DNA of 64,000 nt from CAZQYC01 sp964597495 (lineage in GTDB: Bacteria > Pseudomonadota > Gammaproteobacteria > Steroidobacterales > Steroidobacteraceae). Position numbers and translations under genes: made by a program. Where the stretch lies: NCBI GenBank assembly GCA_964597495.1, contig CAZQYC010000004.1:28304-92303 (forward strand). The letters are read 5' to 3'. This document shows, piece after piece, positions 8,633 through 17,723 of this stretch. The stretch's first letter is position 1. Each line of letters begins with the position of its first letter. Below the pieces are notes generated by a model. The model saw only the letters and a list, made by a program, of their open reading frames with translations. It was not told where the DNA came from and ran no database searches.

Positions 8633-9751
8633 ATGGGCATGCAATCGAGACGGCGCCGCTGCGGCTTCCCTGCGAGCATCATGGTCCTGGCGACCATGGC
8701 GCCATGGTTGGCCATGGCGCAAATTCCGCCAACCAGCGAAGTACCAAGCGAAAACACGGACGTGCCGGTATCGACTGCCGAAACGGAGCCTCCCACGGCC
8801 AAGCTAGTCTGCACTGACGAAGCAAGCGGCGATGCGATCATCGATAAAATCCGCTCGCGACTTTATAAACTGACTTGCTCGTCCGCTTCGTGGTTCGATG
8901 GTCTCTTCGGCAATAGCCGCTACGACGAAGAGTATCGGTCGACGTACGGAAGCCTGACGACCGGAGCTTTGTGGAGCGAACGAAAATCGTGGCAAGAAAT
9001 CGTGCGCTTTCGCGCCAAGCTTGCTCTGCCGCAAATGAATAAACGGCTGCATGCTTTCATCGGACGGGTCGATCGCGACGACTACATTAGCGAAGCGGAG
9101 CCCCAGGTGTACGGACTGCCTGATGACTTCAATCGCAACAGCAGCGAACAAACTCTACTGGGAATCGGCTACAACGAGCCGCTTAAAAAGCGCGGATCGT
9201 TCGACACCAGCACGGGCGTACGCATTACTTTTCCGCTCGATCCTTACGTGAAGGGAAGCTATCGTTATGCTCGGCCGATCGGCGAGCGCAATTTGATTCG
9301 ATTGCGCGAAACGCTATTTTGGCAGCATAGCGAAGAATTCGGCGTCACGTCGCGCGTGGACTGGGACCGCGTCATCGGCGAACAAAACCTGATGCGCTAC
9401 ACGGCATCGGGAACGTATTCCCAGGTAAGCGAAGGCCTACGCTGGTTTGCCAACGTAACGTTGTTCCATTTCGTCAGCACGCATCGCGCATTCGCCTACG
9501 AAGCATTCCTCAACGGCAGCACCGATCATGTGATTCCATTGACCGACTACGGCGCCTTCGTGGTTTACCGTCAGCTTATTTGGCGCGACTGGTTGTTGCT
9601 CGAATTGCGCGGGGGCGTCGATTGGCCACGCGACTTGCCGATCGAAAGGCGGCGCTCCAATCTCAACGGCGGCCTGGCGTTCGAACTGCGCTTCGGAAGA
9701 AGCTCCGACCGCGATGCCGTCACGCCCACCCCTCCAAGTCCACTTCACTAA
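8633..9751 (+). CDS. Predicted outer-membrane beta-barrel protein, uncharacterised
   Basis: A 372-residue exported protein. A basic N-terminus (QSRRRRC) is followed by a hydrophobic segment and AMAQ, a likely signal-peptidase I site. After a Pro/Thr-rich linker, the rest alternates aromatic and polar residues and ends in a strand ending FELRFGRSS, as in outer-membrane barrels. I do not recognise the family. A second ATG two codons downstream is an alternative start; no strong ribosome site is visible. It ends three bases before the broken rarD gene. Confidence 0.7.
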   Translation: MGMQSRRRRCGFPASIMVLATMAPWLAMAQIPPTSEVPSENTDVPVSTAETEPPTAKLVCTDEASGDAIIDKIRSRLYKLTCSSASWFDGLFGNSRYDEEYRSTYGSLTTGALWSERKSWQEIVRFRAKLALPQMNKRLHAFIGRVDRDDYISEAEPQVYGLPDDFNRNSSEQTLLGIGYNEPLKKRGSFDTSTGVRITFPLDPYVKGSYRYARPIGERNLIRLRETLFWQHSEEFGVTSRVDWDRVIGEQNLMRYTASGTYSQVSEGLRWFANVTLFHFVSTHRAFAYEAFLNGSTDHVIPLTDYGAFVVYRQLIWRDWLLLELRGGVDWPRDLPIERRRSNLNGGLAFELRFGRSSDRDAVTPTPPSPLH

Positions 9752-9754
9752 TTC

Positions 9755-10669
9755 ATGACGACGACACCCGCGGAGACGTCCTTCCGATCCGGCGTTGTCG
9801 CCGCCGCGACCGCGTATTTTTGCTGGGGACTTTGGCCGATCTTTTGGAAACAGCTGGATGGCATCGGTGCATTGGAATTGATCGCCGATCGGATGGTGTG
9901 GAGCGAAATAACCATCTTGGTCTTGCTGGCCGCAGGCGGGCAACCGTTCTTCTGGCGAGGCATCGAAAAACGCATCGTTTTATTGTTAGGCGTCAGCGCG
10001 TGTTTGATTGGGATCAACTGGTGGGTGTACGTCTGGGCGATCGGCAGCGGCAAAATCGTCGAAAGCAGTTTGGGTTATTTCATCAATCCCTTGGTCAGCG
10101 TGCTTTTCGGAGTCGTTTTTCTGCGCGAACGATTGAATCGCATGTAATTAGCCGCCGTGGCGATTGCGGTGGCTGGGGTCACGTACCTTACCGTTAAGAC
10201 CGGCGCACTGCCGTGGATTGCGATGGTGCTCGCGCTGACATTTGGCGGCTACGGACTCGTTCGTAAGATTGCAGTTATCGATTCGCAACGCGGACTGGCA
10301 CTTGAAGGCGCGTGGTTATTTTTACCTGCGCTCGGCTATCTGCTCACCCTCCAACACATCGGCGCAGGACATTTCGGAACGCTAGGCCTTAAAGTCGACG
10401 TGCTGATTATTTGCACCGGCCCCATCAGCGCAATCCCACTGTTACTCTTCGCGTACGGCGCGCAACGCATTCCCTTGTCGCTGGTCGGCATCCTGCAATA
10501 CATCGGCCCCACGTTGCAGTTTCTCACTGGCGTTTTCCTATATGACGAACCCTTCGACCGAGGGCAACTAGTTGGTTTCGGCCTCACCTGGATCGCCCTC
10601 GCCATTTACGCCGCCGACGGTCTTTTTCGCTATCTAAAGTCGCGGGCTGCGTTTAAGACGAACGCCTAA
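9755..10669 (+). pseudogene. rarD: RarD/EamA-family transporter broken by one in-frame stop
   Basis: The 304-codon stretch reads as a full RarD-type drug/metabolite transporter with ten predicted helices, except for a single TAA at 10145-10147. Part one ends FLRERLNRM. Part two continues in the same frame with LAAVAIAVAGVTYLTVKTG and keeps YGLVRK and QYIGPTLQFL, both well conserved in RarD. In relatives the stop position falls at a conserved Gln in a motif like RRMQW, so a C-to-T change of CAA is the simplest cause. A GTG at 10157 could restart the second half, but a half transporter is unlikely to work. Sequencing error is the alternative. Confidence 0.85.
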
Positions 10670-10720
10670 CCACCATCAAATCGCGTATCGCTTCACGATT
10701 CTTGGGTTGCGGTAACGGCG

Positions 10721-10757
10721 GCTAATTCATTAGCATGGCAACCATTAGCTAGCTAAT
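10721..10757. promoter_or_regulatory. Twin palindromic operator, SlyA/MarR type
   Basis: Two 14-bp palindromes share the half-site ATTAGC: GCTAATTCATTAGC at 10721-10734 and ATTAGCTAGCTAAT at 10744-10757, nine bases apart. The core TTAGCTAGCTAA differs at one position from the published SlyA consensus TTAGCAAGCTAA. The array ends 34 bases before the marR-type start codon, where a promoter is expected. Autoregulation of the marR-emrAB unit is the natural reading. Confidence 0.82.
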
Positions 10758-10791
10758 TGAATATCCCTGCCACACTTAATTTACCCACAAC

Positions 10792-11295
10792 ATGTCGTCC
10801 AGACCCTTAAGCAAAGCCTTTCCGCGTGCAGGCGCCTCGCCCGAGGACGACTTGCTGAAGCTGTTATGGGAATTGCCGCGCCTGTGGCGAGCAGCCATGG
10901 ATAAACGACTCAAACCGCTTGGACTATCGGAAGCGAAGTGGCGCACCGTGCTGCTGCTTTCGCGCGGGTCCGGCGAAACGAGCCAGGTCGAGCTCGCTGC
11001 ACTGCTGGGCATCGAAGCGCCTAGCGTGGCGCGCTTGCTTGATCGCCTCGCCAAAGACGGATGGATCGAGCGGCGCACCGCCGAGAACGATCGTCGCATA
11101 AAAACCGTTCATTTGTTGCCGAAAGCATCCGGTGTCATCAAGAAGATCGATACCGTGATCTTCGCGATGCGCCGTGAGATCTTGCGCAATCTTTCGCAAA
11201 CGGAAATCGCCTCGTGCACGAAAACACTGCGAAAGATTCGCACCAACACCGAGCCGGAAACGGCAACCGACATGCCGAAGCTTGCCCGGCACTAG
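10792..11295 (+). CDS. MarR/SlyA-family transcriptional regulator
   Basis: A 167-residue winged-helix dimeric repressor. The DNA-binding domain spans about residues 50-110: SQVELAALLGIEAPSVARLLDRLAKDGWIERR is the recognition helix plus start of the wing, and ENDRRIKTVHL is the wing with its usual DRR turn. The closest described types are SlyA/EmrR. It probably binds the twin palindromes just upstream and represses itself and the emrAB-like genes that follow 13 bases later. The stop of this gene overlaps the ribosome-binding region of the next. Ligand unknown. Confidence 0.93.
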   Translation: MSSRPLSKAFPRAGASPEDDLLKLLWELPRLWRAAMDKRLKPLGLSEAKWRTVLLLSRGSGETSQVELAALLGIEAPSVARLLDRLAKDGWIERRTAENDRRIKTVHLLPKASGVIKKIDTVIFAMRREILRNLSQTEIASCTKTLRKIRTNTEPETATDMPKLARH

Positions 11296-11308
11296 AGACA
11301 CGACGCCC

Positions 11309-12301
11309 ATGGCTGAAAAGCTCAAGCATCCCTTCCTCTGGCTCGTCGTCCTAATGGCCGGCAGCGGCGGTTTGTATTGGTATTGGCAGCGCGGCCAAAC
11401 CTTCGAAGCCACGGAAAATGCTTATGTGAACGCGCACGTCGTACGTATCGCAGCGCAGGTGACGGGCCAAGTGATTGATCTGCAAGTGGATGAGAATCAG
11501 GCCGCGAAAAAGGATCAGCCGCTGCTGCACATCGATCCCGCTCCGTTCAAGATCGCGGTGAACCGCGCCAGCGCGCAGTTGCAGCAGGCACGCTATCAAG
11601 TGCAGCGCACGACCGCTTCGCTACATGACGCAAAAGCAACCGTTCGGCAACGTGAAGCGGAATTGCAAAATGCCAAGGCGGTCAATGCACGCACGCAGGA
11701 GTTGTTTGCCGACAAATTGGTTGCAAAGGAACGCGCGGATTTAACCGATACCCAGGTGAAAACCGCCGAAGCCGCGCTCGATTCCGCGCGAGCACGCCTA
11801 GCGGCCGAGCGCGCGAACCTTGGCAGCGACGGCGATCAAAATGAAACCATCCGCCAAGCCGTGGCGGCGCTCGAACAAGCGGAATGGGATTTGCGCAATT
11901 GCGAGCTTTTGGCGCCGGTCGCCGGGAACGTCACGAATTTGCAAACCCGCACAGGCGATGTGGTCGCCAAAAACCAAACGCTGTTTACGTTGATCGACAC
12001 GTCCGAATTCTGGATCGACGCGAACTTCAAGGAAACGCAACTCGAACATATCACCCCTGGCTTGGACGCCGAGATTCGCATCGATATGTACCCGAGCAAG
12101 CTCTTTCACGGCAAAGTCGAGAGCATCAGCGGCGGCAGCGGCGCGGCGTTTTCGTTGCTGCCGACGCAGAATGCAACCGGCAACTGGGTGAAGATCGCTC
12201 AGCGCGTGCCGGTGAAAATCCGCGTGCTCGATCCCGACCCCCATTATCCGCTGCGCATCGGCACGAGCGGCTCGGTGCGCGTCAACATCGGCGCGCATTG
12301 A
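11309..12301 (+). CDS. emrA: Membrane fusion protein of a multidrug pump (EmrA/HlyD family)
   Basis: A 330-residue periplasmic adaptor anchored by one N-terminal helix (HPFLWLVVLMAGSGGLYWYW). It shows the split biotinyl-lipoyl domain (TENAYVNAHVVRIAAQVTGQV, and later LLAPVAGNVTNLQTRTGDVV), a long coiled-coil hairpin between them, and the terminal beta-barrel domain with FWIDANFKETQLEHI. I use the ATG at 11309, which lies after the regulator's stop; the longer frame overlaps that gene and adds nothing. It joins the DHA2 pump encoded four bases downstream to an outer-membrane channel not present here. Confidence 0.93.
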   Translation: MAEKLKHPFLWLVVLMAGSGGLYWYWQRGQTFEATENAYVNAHVVRIAAQVTGQVIDLQVDENQAAKKDQPLLHIDPAPFKIAVNRASAQLQQARYQVQRTTASLHDAKATVRQREAELQNAKAVNARTQELFADKLVAKERADLTDTQVKTAEAALDSARARLAAERANLGSDGDQNETIRQAVAALEQAEWDLRNCELLAPVAGNVTNLQTRTGDVVAKNQTLFTLIDTSEFWIDANFKETQLEHITPGLDAEIRIDMYPSKLFHGKVESISGGSGAAFSLLPTQNATGNWVKIAQRVPVKIRVLDPDPHYPLRIGTSGSVRVNIGAH

Positions 12302-12305
12302 CACC

Positions 12306-13865
12306 ATGAGTGCGGCCAACGAAGCCATCCAACCGGCCATGGCGACGGAAGCCCCTACCGTCAATCGCTTGATGGTCGTGATCGCCGTCATGTCGGCGAC
12401 GCTGATGCAAATGCTCGACACCACGATCGTCAACGTGGCGCTGCCGCAAATGCAAGGGCAACTCGGCACGACGTCGTCGGAGATCAGCTGGGTGTTGACG
12501 AGCTACATTGTCGCGTCGTCGATCTTCATGCCGCTGACCGGTTACTTCACGGACCGTCTCGGCCAACGCCGCTACTTGATCATGGCCACTACGGGGTTCG
12601 TGATTTCTTCCGTGCTCTGCGGGATATCGTTCAGCTTGTCGGAAATCGTCCTGTTCCGACTTGCCCAAGGCATTTCGGGCGCCGCGCTCGCGCCATTGTC
12701 GCAAGCCATCATGACAAGCTTGTACAAACCGGAGGAGCGCGGAAAGGCGATGGCGATGTGGGGTCTCGGCGTGGTGCTCGGTCCCGTATTGGGTCCCTCG
12801 CTCGGAGGATGGCTCACGGAAATCATTTCGTGGCGCTGGACGTTCTTCATCAACGTTCCGGTCGGCATCATGTCGGTGCTGTTGTCACTGAAGTACGTCC
12901 CCGACAGCCCGAAGCGCGAACGGACCATGGATTGGACCGGCTTCGTCTTGCTGGGCCTCGCGGTAGGCGCGCTTCAGTACGTCCTCGATCGCGGCAGCAA
13001 AGTGGATTGGTTCGAAGCGCCCGAAGTCGTAATGGCGACATTCTTATGCGTAATCTCGCTGGCGCTCTTCGTGAGACATATTTTGAGCGACGCCGCGCAT
13101 CCGATCTTCAGTCCGCGAATTTTCATGGATCGCAACTTCACGATGGCCACCCTCACGGCAACGGCGCTGGGTCTCGGTATTTTCGGCTCGATGATCTTGC
13201 AACCGATCTTGATGGAATCGCTGCTTGGCTATCCGGTATCGACAACGGGGTTGCTCATGGCGCCTCGCGGCCTTGCCGTCGGTGCCGGCATGCTGGTCGT
13301 CGGACGCCTTATCGGTCGCGCCGATGCGCGCATGCTGATCCTCATGGGCATGGCCTGCAGCCTTACCGGAACGATGACCATGTCGGGCTACACATTGGAT
13401 ATCGATACGTGGACGCTGGTATGGCCGGGTCTGCTGCAAGGAATCGGCATCGCGCTCATCCTGGTGCCGCTTTCGGTCATTGCCTATACGTCGCTGCCAC
13501 GCGAACGCATGGCCGAAGCCGCCGGCATGAACAACCTCATCCGCAATCTCGGCTCGTCGCTGGGGATTTCGTTCGCGGCGACTTTATTTTCGCGTTACAC
13601 GCAGCAAGGGTGGCAGCAACTCGGCGCGTACGCGACTCCGTTCAATCCCGCCGTGCAAGACTATCTGGCGCGCCTGCATCTCACACCGGATAATCCGCTC
13701 GGCGGCATGATTCTCGCGCGCGAAATCGGCATGCAGGCAGCCGTGGCGTCCATGTCGAAGGTTTATCTCTGGATTGCCGCCGCTGTCGTAGTGATGATCC
13801 CCGTCGTATTTCTACTCAAAGTGGCGAAGGCCACGGACAATCAACCGATTGCGATAAGCGAGTAA
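12306..13865 (+). CDS. emrB: DHA2-family MFS multidrug transporter (EmrB-like)
   Basis: A 519-residue inner-membrane proton antiporter with 14 predicted helices. Motifs: MQMLDTTIVNVALPQM in helix 1, GYFTDRLGQRR between helices 2 and 3, and GVVLGPVLGPSLGGWLTE, the motif-C antiporter signature. It starts four bases after the EmrA-like gene, so both are coupled in one operon under the MarR-type regulator. The pair should form a tripartite exporter with a TolC-like channel. Substrate unknown. Confidence 0.94.
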   Translation: MSAANEAIQPAMATEAPTVNRLMVVIAVMSATLMQMLDTTIVNVALPQMQGQLGTTSSEISWVLTSYIVASSIFMPLTGYFTDRLGQRRYLIMATTGFVISSVLCGISFSLSEIVLFRLAQGISGAALAPLSQAIMTSLYKPEERGKAMAMWGLGVVLGPVLGPSLGGWLTEIISWRWTFFINVPVGIMSVLLSLKYVPDSPKRERTMDWTGFVLLGLAVGALQYVLDRGSKVDWFEAPEVVMATFLCVISLALFVRHILSDAAHPIFSPRIFMDRNFTMATLTATALGLGIFGSMILQPILMESLLGYPVSTTGLLMAPRGLAVGAGMLVVGRLIGRADARMLILMGMACSLTGTMTMSGYTLDIDTWTLVWPGLLQGIGIALILVPLSVIAYTSLPRERMAEAAGMNNLIRNLGSSLGISFAATLFSRYTQQGWQQLGAYATPFNPAVQDYLARLHLTPDNPLGGMILAREIGMQAAVASMSKVYLWIAAAVVVMIPVVFLLKVAKATDNQPIAISE

Positions 13866-13867
13866 CT

Positions 13868-14452
13868 TTGGTCAAACGCGATTTTTATTCTCGGCGTACG
13901 CTGACGGTAGCGCGCGATCTCATCGGGATGCATCTAGTGAGAAAGCATCGCGGTAAGCGCCTTATCGGCCGCATCGTCGAAACAGAGGCCTACCAGGGTC
14001 CGGAAGATCTCGCTGCACACTCCTCCCGAGGGCAAACCGAGCGTAATGCAGTGATGTTCGGTCCGCCGGGACACGCCTACGTGTATTTAATTTACGGCAT
14101 GTGGGATTGCGTGAACGTAGTCACCCGCGAACAAGGCGTACCGCATGCGGTGCTCATACGCGGGGTCGAACCCGTCGAAAACATCGAGGGGAAGACGTGG
14201 GGCCCCGGCCTATTGTGCAAATCGATGCATATCGATCGGACCCTGAACGGTGCGGACCTCTGCGGGCCTACGCTTTGGATCGAGTCGCCCAGTGAAGCGA
14301 AACGCTGCAAAATCGCCCGTGCACCGCGAATCGGCGTGGATTACGCAGGCGACTGGACGCACAAGCCGTGGCGCTTTTTCGACAAGGATTCGCCTTATGT
14401 CTCGACGTTTTCCGCTGCAGAGCGTCGGAAGGCGCTAGCTGCTAGGCTCTAG
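13868..14452 (+). CDS. mpg: 3-methyladenine DNA glycosylase (AAG/Mpg family)
   Basis: A 194-residue DNA repair enzyme that excises alkylated purines. Family motifs: RDFYSRRTLTVARDLIG near the start, IVETEAYQGPEDLAAHS with the catalytic glutamate, AYVYLIYGMWDCVNVV, and GPGLLCKSMHID. The start appears to be a TTG at 13868, two bases after the pump's stop, because no ATG or GTG precedes the conserved N-terminus. The last codons and the TAG stop lie inside a CTAG heptad repeat, so the C-terminus may have been redefined by that element. It may be co-expressed with the efflux operon. Confidence 0.9.
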   Translation: MVKRDFYSRRTLTVARDLIGMHLVRKHRGKRLIGRIVETEAYQGPEDLAAHSSRGQTERNAVMFGPPGHAYVYLIYGMWDCVNVVTREQGVPHAVLIRGVEPVENIEGKTWGPGLLCKSMHIDRTLNGADLCGPTLWIESPSEAKRCKIARAPRIGVDYAGDWTHKPWRFFDKDSPYVSTFSAAERRKALAARL

Positions 14453-14565
14453 ACGCTAGCCAGAGCCAGCGTTCGTCGAGCGATTCCGAGCTTACTGGCC
14501 GCAGCTAGTTTATGATTCGCGCCTCCTTATTTCCGATCTAGCGCCTAGAGCCTAGTAACTAGCGC
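14435..14565. repeat. CTAG heptad inverted-arm element, copy 1
   Basis: CTAG occurs at 14435, 14442, 14449 and 14456, an exact 7-bp period, and again at 14538, 14545, 14552 and 14559, also exactly 7 bp apart. The arms face each other across about 75 bases and are partly complementary. The left arm supplies the stop codon of the upstream glycosylase gene. Three similar elements lie at 36418, 60478 and 63747. Confidence 0.85.
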
Positions 14566-14572
14566 CTTCTCC

Positions 14573-16897
14573 ATGCTTCCCGCCCGCGACCTTTTCTCCT
14601 ACCGCAAATACTGGGCGTCCCGTTTCGGGACCGCGCCCTTCTTGCCCATGTCGCGCGAAGAGATGGATCTGCTCGGCTGGGACAGTTGCGACGTGATCAT
14701 CGTCACCGGCGACGCCTATGTCGATCATCCGAGCTTCGGCATGGCGATCATCGGGCGCATGTTGGAAGCACAGGGATTCCGCGTCGGCATCATCGCCCAG
14801 CCGGATTGGCGTTCGACTAAGGACTTCGAGCGCCTCGGCAAACCGAATCTTTTTTTCGGCATCACCGCCGGCAACATGGATTCGATGGTGAATCGCTACA
14901 CGTCCGATAAACGCATTCGCAGCGACGATGCATACACACCAGGCGGTGAAGGAGGACAACGGCCCGATCGTTCGGTGATCGTTTACTCGCAACGCATTCG
15001 CGAGGCGTTCAACGACGTTCCGCTCGTCATCGGCGGCATCGAAGCCAGCCTGCGTCGCATCGCCCACTTCGACTATTGGTCGGAGAAAGTTCGCCGCTCC
15101 GTGTTGCTGGACGCGAAGGCTGATCTGCTGGTTTATGGAAACGCCGAACGGCAGATTGTCGACATCGCCCATCGCTTGGCCAAGGGCGACAAAATCACCG
15201 ACATCACCGATCTGCGCGGTACGGCGTTCGTTCGTGGCGCCGCTCATCTCGACTGGATTGAAATCGATTCGACCAGCATCGATACACCAGGGAAGTTGAA
15301 CGCCCCGATAGATCCGTATGCGATGGAAGGTGTGTCCGACAAAAACACAGCTCCTAAAAGCACCTCTCCCCTTGCGGGAGAGGTCGCGCATAGCGCGGGA
15401 GAGGGGCCGGCGAAGCCGTGCGGCTCGGAAACACCCTCACCCCAACCCTCTCCCACGACGGGAGTGGGAGTTAAGACAACGGTCGTAAAATTCTTCCGCG
15501 ACGTTCCCGGCACCAAGCGCGCACATTCATACATTCGCCTTCCCGCATTCGACGCGGTGCATGCCGATGCGATTCTGTACGCTCATGCCTCGCGAATCCT
15601 CCACGTCGAATCGAATCCCGGAAATGCGCGCGCGTTGGCGCAACGACACGGCGATGTCGACGTATGGATCAACCCTCCGCCGATTCCGCTAACCACGAAA
15701 GAAATGGACGGCGTGTACGACCTACCCTATTGCCGCGTGCCGCACCCCGCGTATGGCGGAGCGAAAATTCCCGCTTACGAAATGATTCGCTTCTCCATCG
15801 CGATTCAACGCGGTTGCTTCGGCGGCTGTACGTTTTGTTCGATCACCGAACACGAAGGCCGCATCATTCAAAATCGCTCGGAAAACTCCATCATCAAGGA
15901 GATCGAATCGATCCGCGATACGACGCCCGGCTTCACCGGCGTGATCTCCGATCTTGGCGGACCGACGGCGAACATGTATCGGCTCGCCTGCAAGTCGCGC
16001 GAGATCGAAGCGGCGTGCCGTAAGCCGTCGTGCGTGTATCCGGGCGTCTGCTCGAATTTGAATACCGACCACGCGCCGCTCATCAAGCTTTATCAACGTG
16101 CGCGTGCTTTACCGGGCATCAAGAAAATTCTTATCGGCTCCGGCGTTCGTTACGACTTAGCGGTGCAGTCGCCCGCGTACGTAAAAGAACTTGCGCAACA
16201 CCACGTGGGCGGTTATCTCAAAATCGCGCCCGAGGCCATCGGCGAAGGCCCGTTGTCGAAAATGATGAAGCCCGGCGTGGGCACGTATTACAAATTCAAA
16301 GAGCTCTTCGACAAGTATTCCAAGGAAGCGAACAAAGAACAGTATTTGATTCCGTACTTCATCGCAGCGCATCCGGGAACGACCGACGAGGACATGCTGG
16401 AACTGGCGCTATGGCTCAAGAAAAACGGCTTTCGCGCCGACCAAGTACAGGCGTTTCTCCCTTCGCCGATGGCCACGGCAACAGCGATGTGGCATTCGCA
16501 CAAGAATCCGTTACACAAAGTCACGCGCACCAGCGAAGACGTGCACATCCCGAAAGGCATGAAGACACGGCGGCTACATAAAGCCTTCTTGCGGTATCAC
16601 GACGCCAACAATTGGCCGATGTTGCGCGAGGCGCTTAAACGCATGGGCCGTGCCGATTTGATCGGGGCCGGAAAACATCAACTGATCCCGGCCTGGCAAC
16701 CGCAGGGCACAGGGCAATCGTCGGAAGGCGCACGACGGCCGCACAAATTGCGGAACGGCAAAATGGCCGGCCAAGTTGCAAGCGAAGCTCGCAAAGCAAC
16801 GCCTGCTCGAACTCAGCACACTGGACTGAAAGGAGTGTCGCTGCCTAAATCGACATCAACAACCCGTTACAAGCGCGGGCGGGCTAGCGAAGGGTAA
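14573..16897 (+). CDS. ygiQ: YgiQ-family radical SAM protein
   Basis: A 774-residue radical SAM enzyme of unknown reaction. An N-terminal domain opens with FSYRKYWASRFGTAPFLPMSREEMD and is followed by the SAM barrel with the [4Fe-4S] motif CFGGCTFC (near residue 420) and KILIGSGVRYDLA. The C-terminal tail is Lys/Arg-rich and variable, as in relatives. Residues about 263-301 come from a palindromic repeat inserted in frame between two conserved blocks; E. coli YgiQ has no such segment. The gene starts seven bases after the heptad element. Confidence 0.93.
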   Translation: MLPARDLFSYRKYWASRFGTAPFLPMSREEMDLLGWDSCDVIIVTGDAYVDHPSFGMAIIGRMLEAQGFRVGIIAQPDWRSTKDFERLGKPNLFFGITAGNMDSMVNRYTSDKRIRSDDAYTPGGEGGQRPDRSVIVYSQRIREAFNDVPLVIGGIEASLRRIAHFDYWSEKVRRSVLLDAKADLLVYGNAERQIVDIAHRLAKGDKITDITDLRGTAFVRGAAHLDWIEIDSTSIDTPGKLNAPIDPYAMEGVSDKNTAPKSTSPLAGEVAHSAGEGPAKPCGSETPSPQPSPTTGVGVKTTVVKFFRDVPGTKRAHSYIRLPAFDAVHADAILYAHASRILHVESNPGNARALAQRHGDVDVWINPPPIPLTTKEMDGVYDLPYCRVPHPAYGGAKIPAYEMIRFSIAIQRGCFGGCTFCSITEHEGRIIQNRSENSIIKEIESIRDTTPGFTGVISDLGGPTANMYRLACKSREIEAACRKPSCVYPGVCSNLNTDHAPLIKLYQRARALPGIKKILIGSGVRYDLAVQSPAYVKELAQHHVGGYLKIAPEAIGEGPLSKMMKPGVGTYYKFKELFDKYSKEANKEQYLIPYFIAAHPGTTDEDMLELALWLKKNGFRADQVQAFLPSPMATATAMWHSHKNPLHKVTRTSEDVHIPKGMKTRRLHKAFLRYHDANNWPMLREALKRMGRADLIGAGKHQLIPAWQPQGTGQSSEGARRPHKLRNGKMAGQVASEARKATPARTQHTGLKGVSLPKSTSTTRYKRGRASEG
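15361..15475. repeat. Palindromic dispersed repeat inserted in frame within ygiQ
   Basis: CCTCTCCC and GGGAGAGG (15363-15383) form a hairpin, and CTCTCCC with GGGAG recurs near 15448-15470. The translated form (SPLAGEV..SAGEG, then PSPQPSPTTG) is the well-known signature of CTCTCCC-type dispersed palindromes in proteobacterial genomes. Here it adds about 39 residues without breaking the frame. Confidence 0.85.
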
Positions 16898-16911
16898 GCA
16901 ACGGAAACGAT

Positions 16912-16952
16912 GAAAAAAACGAAGCGTCCTCCCCAGTGGGAAGGACGCTTCG
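16912..16952 (-). terminator. Intrinsic terminator between glnK-like gene and ygiQ
   Basis: An 11-bp stem (CGAAGCGTCCT with AGGACGCTTCG) closes a short loop. Read on the minus strand it is followed by seven T residues, a textbook terminator for the PII gene. On the plus strand the tail is GTTGTTG, so it may also work weakly for ygiQ. Confidence 0.9.
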
Positions 16953-16992
16953 TTGTTGAATATCTCGCCGCCTTCGCGGCAAGAGGTTCCGA

Positions 16993-17331
16993 TCAGAGCG
17001 CTTGATCGTCCGCTTCGCCGGTGCGAATACGCAGCACGCGTTCCAGGTTGGTGATGAAAATCTTGCCGTCGCCGACCTTGCCGGTCTTCGCCGCGTTCAC
17101 GATCGCTTCGACGACTTGATCGACGAGGCTGTCTTTGACGGCCACTTCGATGCGCGTCTTCGGTACGAAATCGACCACATACTCCGCGCCGCGATACAGC
17201 TCAGTGTGACCCCGCTGGCGGCCGAAGCCTTTTACTTCCGTCACCGTCATGCCTGACACGCCGATTTCGGAAAGCGCCGCGCGCACGTCGTCAAGTTTGA
17301 ACGGCTTGATGATCGCATTAATGAGTTTCAT
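16993..17331 (-). CDS. PII nitrogen regulatory protein (GlnB/GlnK)
   Basis: A 112-residue trimeric signal protein that reports nitrogen, energy and 2-oxoglutarate status. It matches the family end to end: MKLINAIIKPFKLDDVRAAL, the T-loop with Tyr51 (RGAEYVVDF) that is uridylylated by GlnD, and the second signature KTGKVGDGKIFI. GAGGAG lies upstream of the ATG. No amtB follows, so GlnB and GlnK cannot be told apart by context. A strong terminator ends the unit. No sigma-54 promoter could be recognised upstream. Confidence 0.95.
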   Translation of the reverse strand: MKLINAIIKPFKLDDVRAALSEIGVSGMTVTEVKGFGRQRGHTELYRGAEYVVDFVPKTRIEVAVKDSLVDQVVEAIVNAAKTGKVGDGKIFITNLERVLRIRTGEADDQAL

Positions 17332-17723
17332 GCCAGAGAGCTCCTCTCGAACAGCCTATTGTTATAGGTACGGGTTTTAAGTTGCGTGTCTAAAGTTGTC
17401 TGAACAATCGAAGCCTACGCCTACATATAAATCGGTTCATGCGGGTCGGTTTGTTCGAATTGATTCCAACAACGGTTATGCAGCTTTCATGCCGCAGTAT
17501 CTTTGGTCCTGAAGGCGCTGTCTATCGGTCGCGCCATCGATCGCGACTGAAGGATTGTAGCGCTTGGCGCACTGAATTGGCGCGATGCCAACCGGTATTT
17601 GCGCGCGGTTGGTGCGATGTTGGGGCGTTTTCCTCCGAACCGGCTGTCGCACTTGCCCATCCTTGCCGTACTTTGGGAGGTAGGCTGTGAGACTCCGAAC
17701 CAGCACTTACAAGACCAGTGACA
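17332..17723. other. Intergenic stretch, no gene supported
   Basis: About 390 bases between divergent genes. CCTAT TGTT ATAGG at 17355-17368 is a small hairpin in the PII leader or promoter region. Several short frames exist on both strands around 17440-17700, but none has a convincing ribosome site or recognisable sequence. A decayed gene is possible; I could not identify one. Confidence 0.5.

Noticed and set aside
8691..8722. Repeated CCATGG palindromes (ACCATGGCGCCATGGT)
   Set aside because: They fall in the signal-peptide coding region of the outer-membrane-like protein and are explained by codons for Met, Ala and Trp.
17439..17706. Short frames between the PII and MocA-like genes
   Set aside because: Frames on both strands are of similar length, arginine-rich and without start signals, typical of chance frames in GC-rich DNA.
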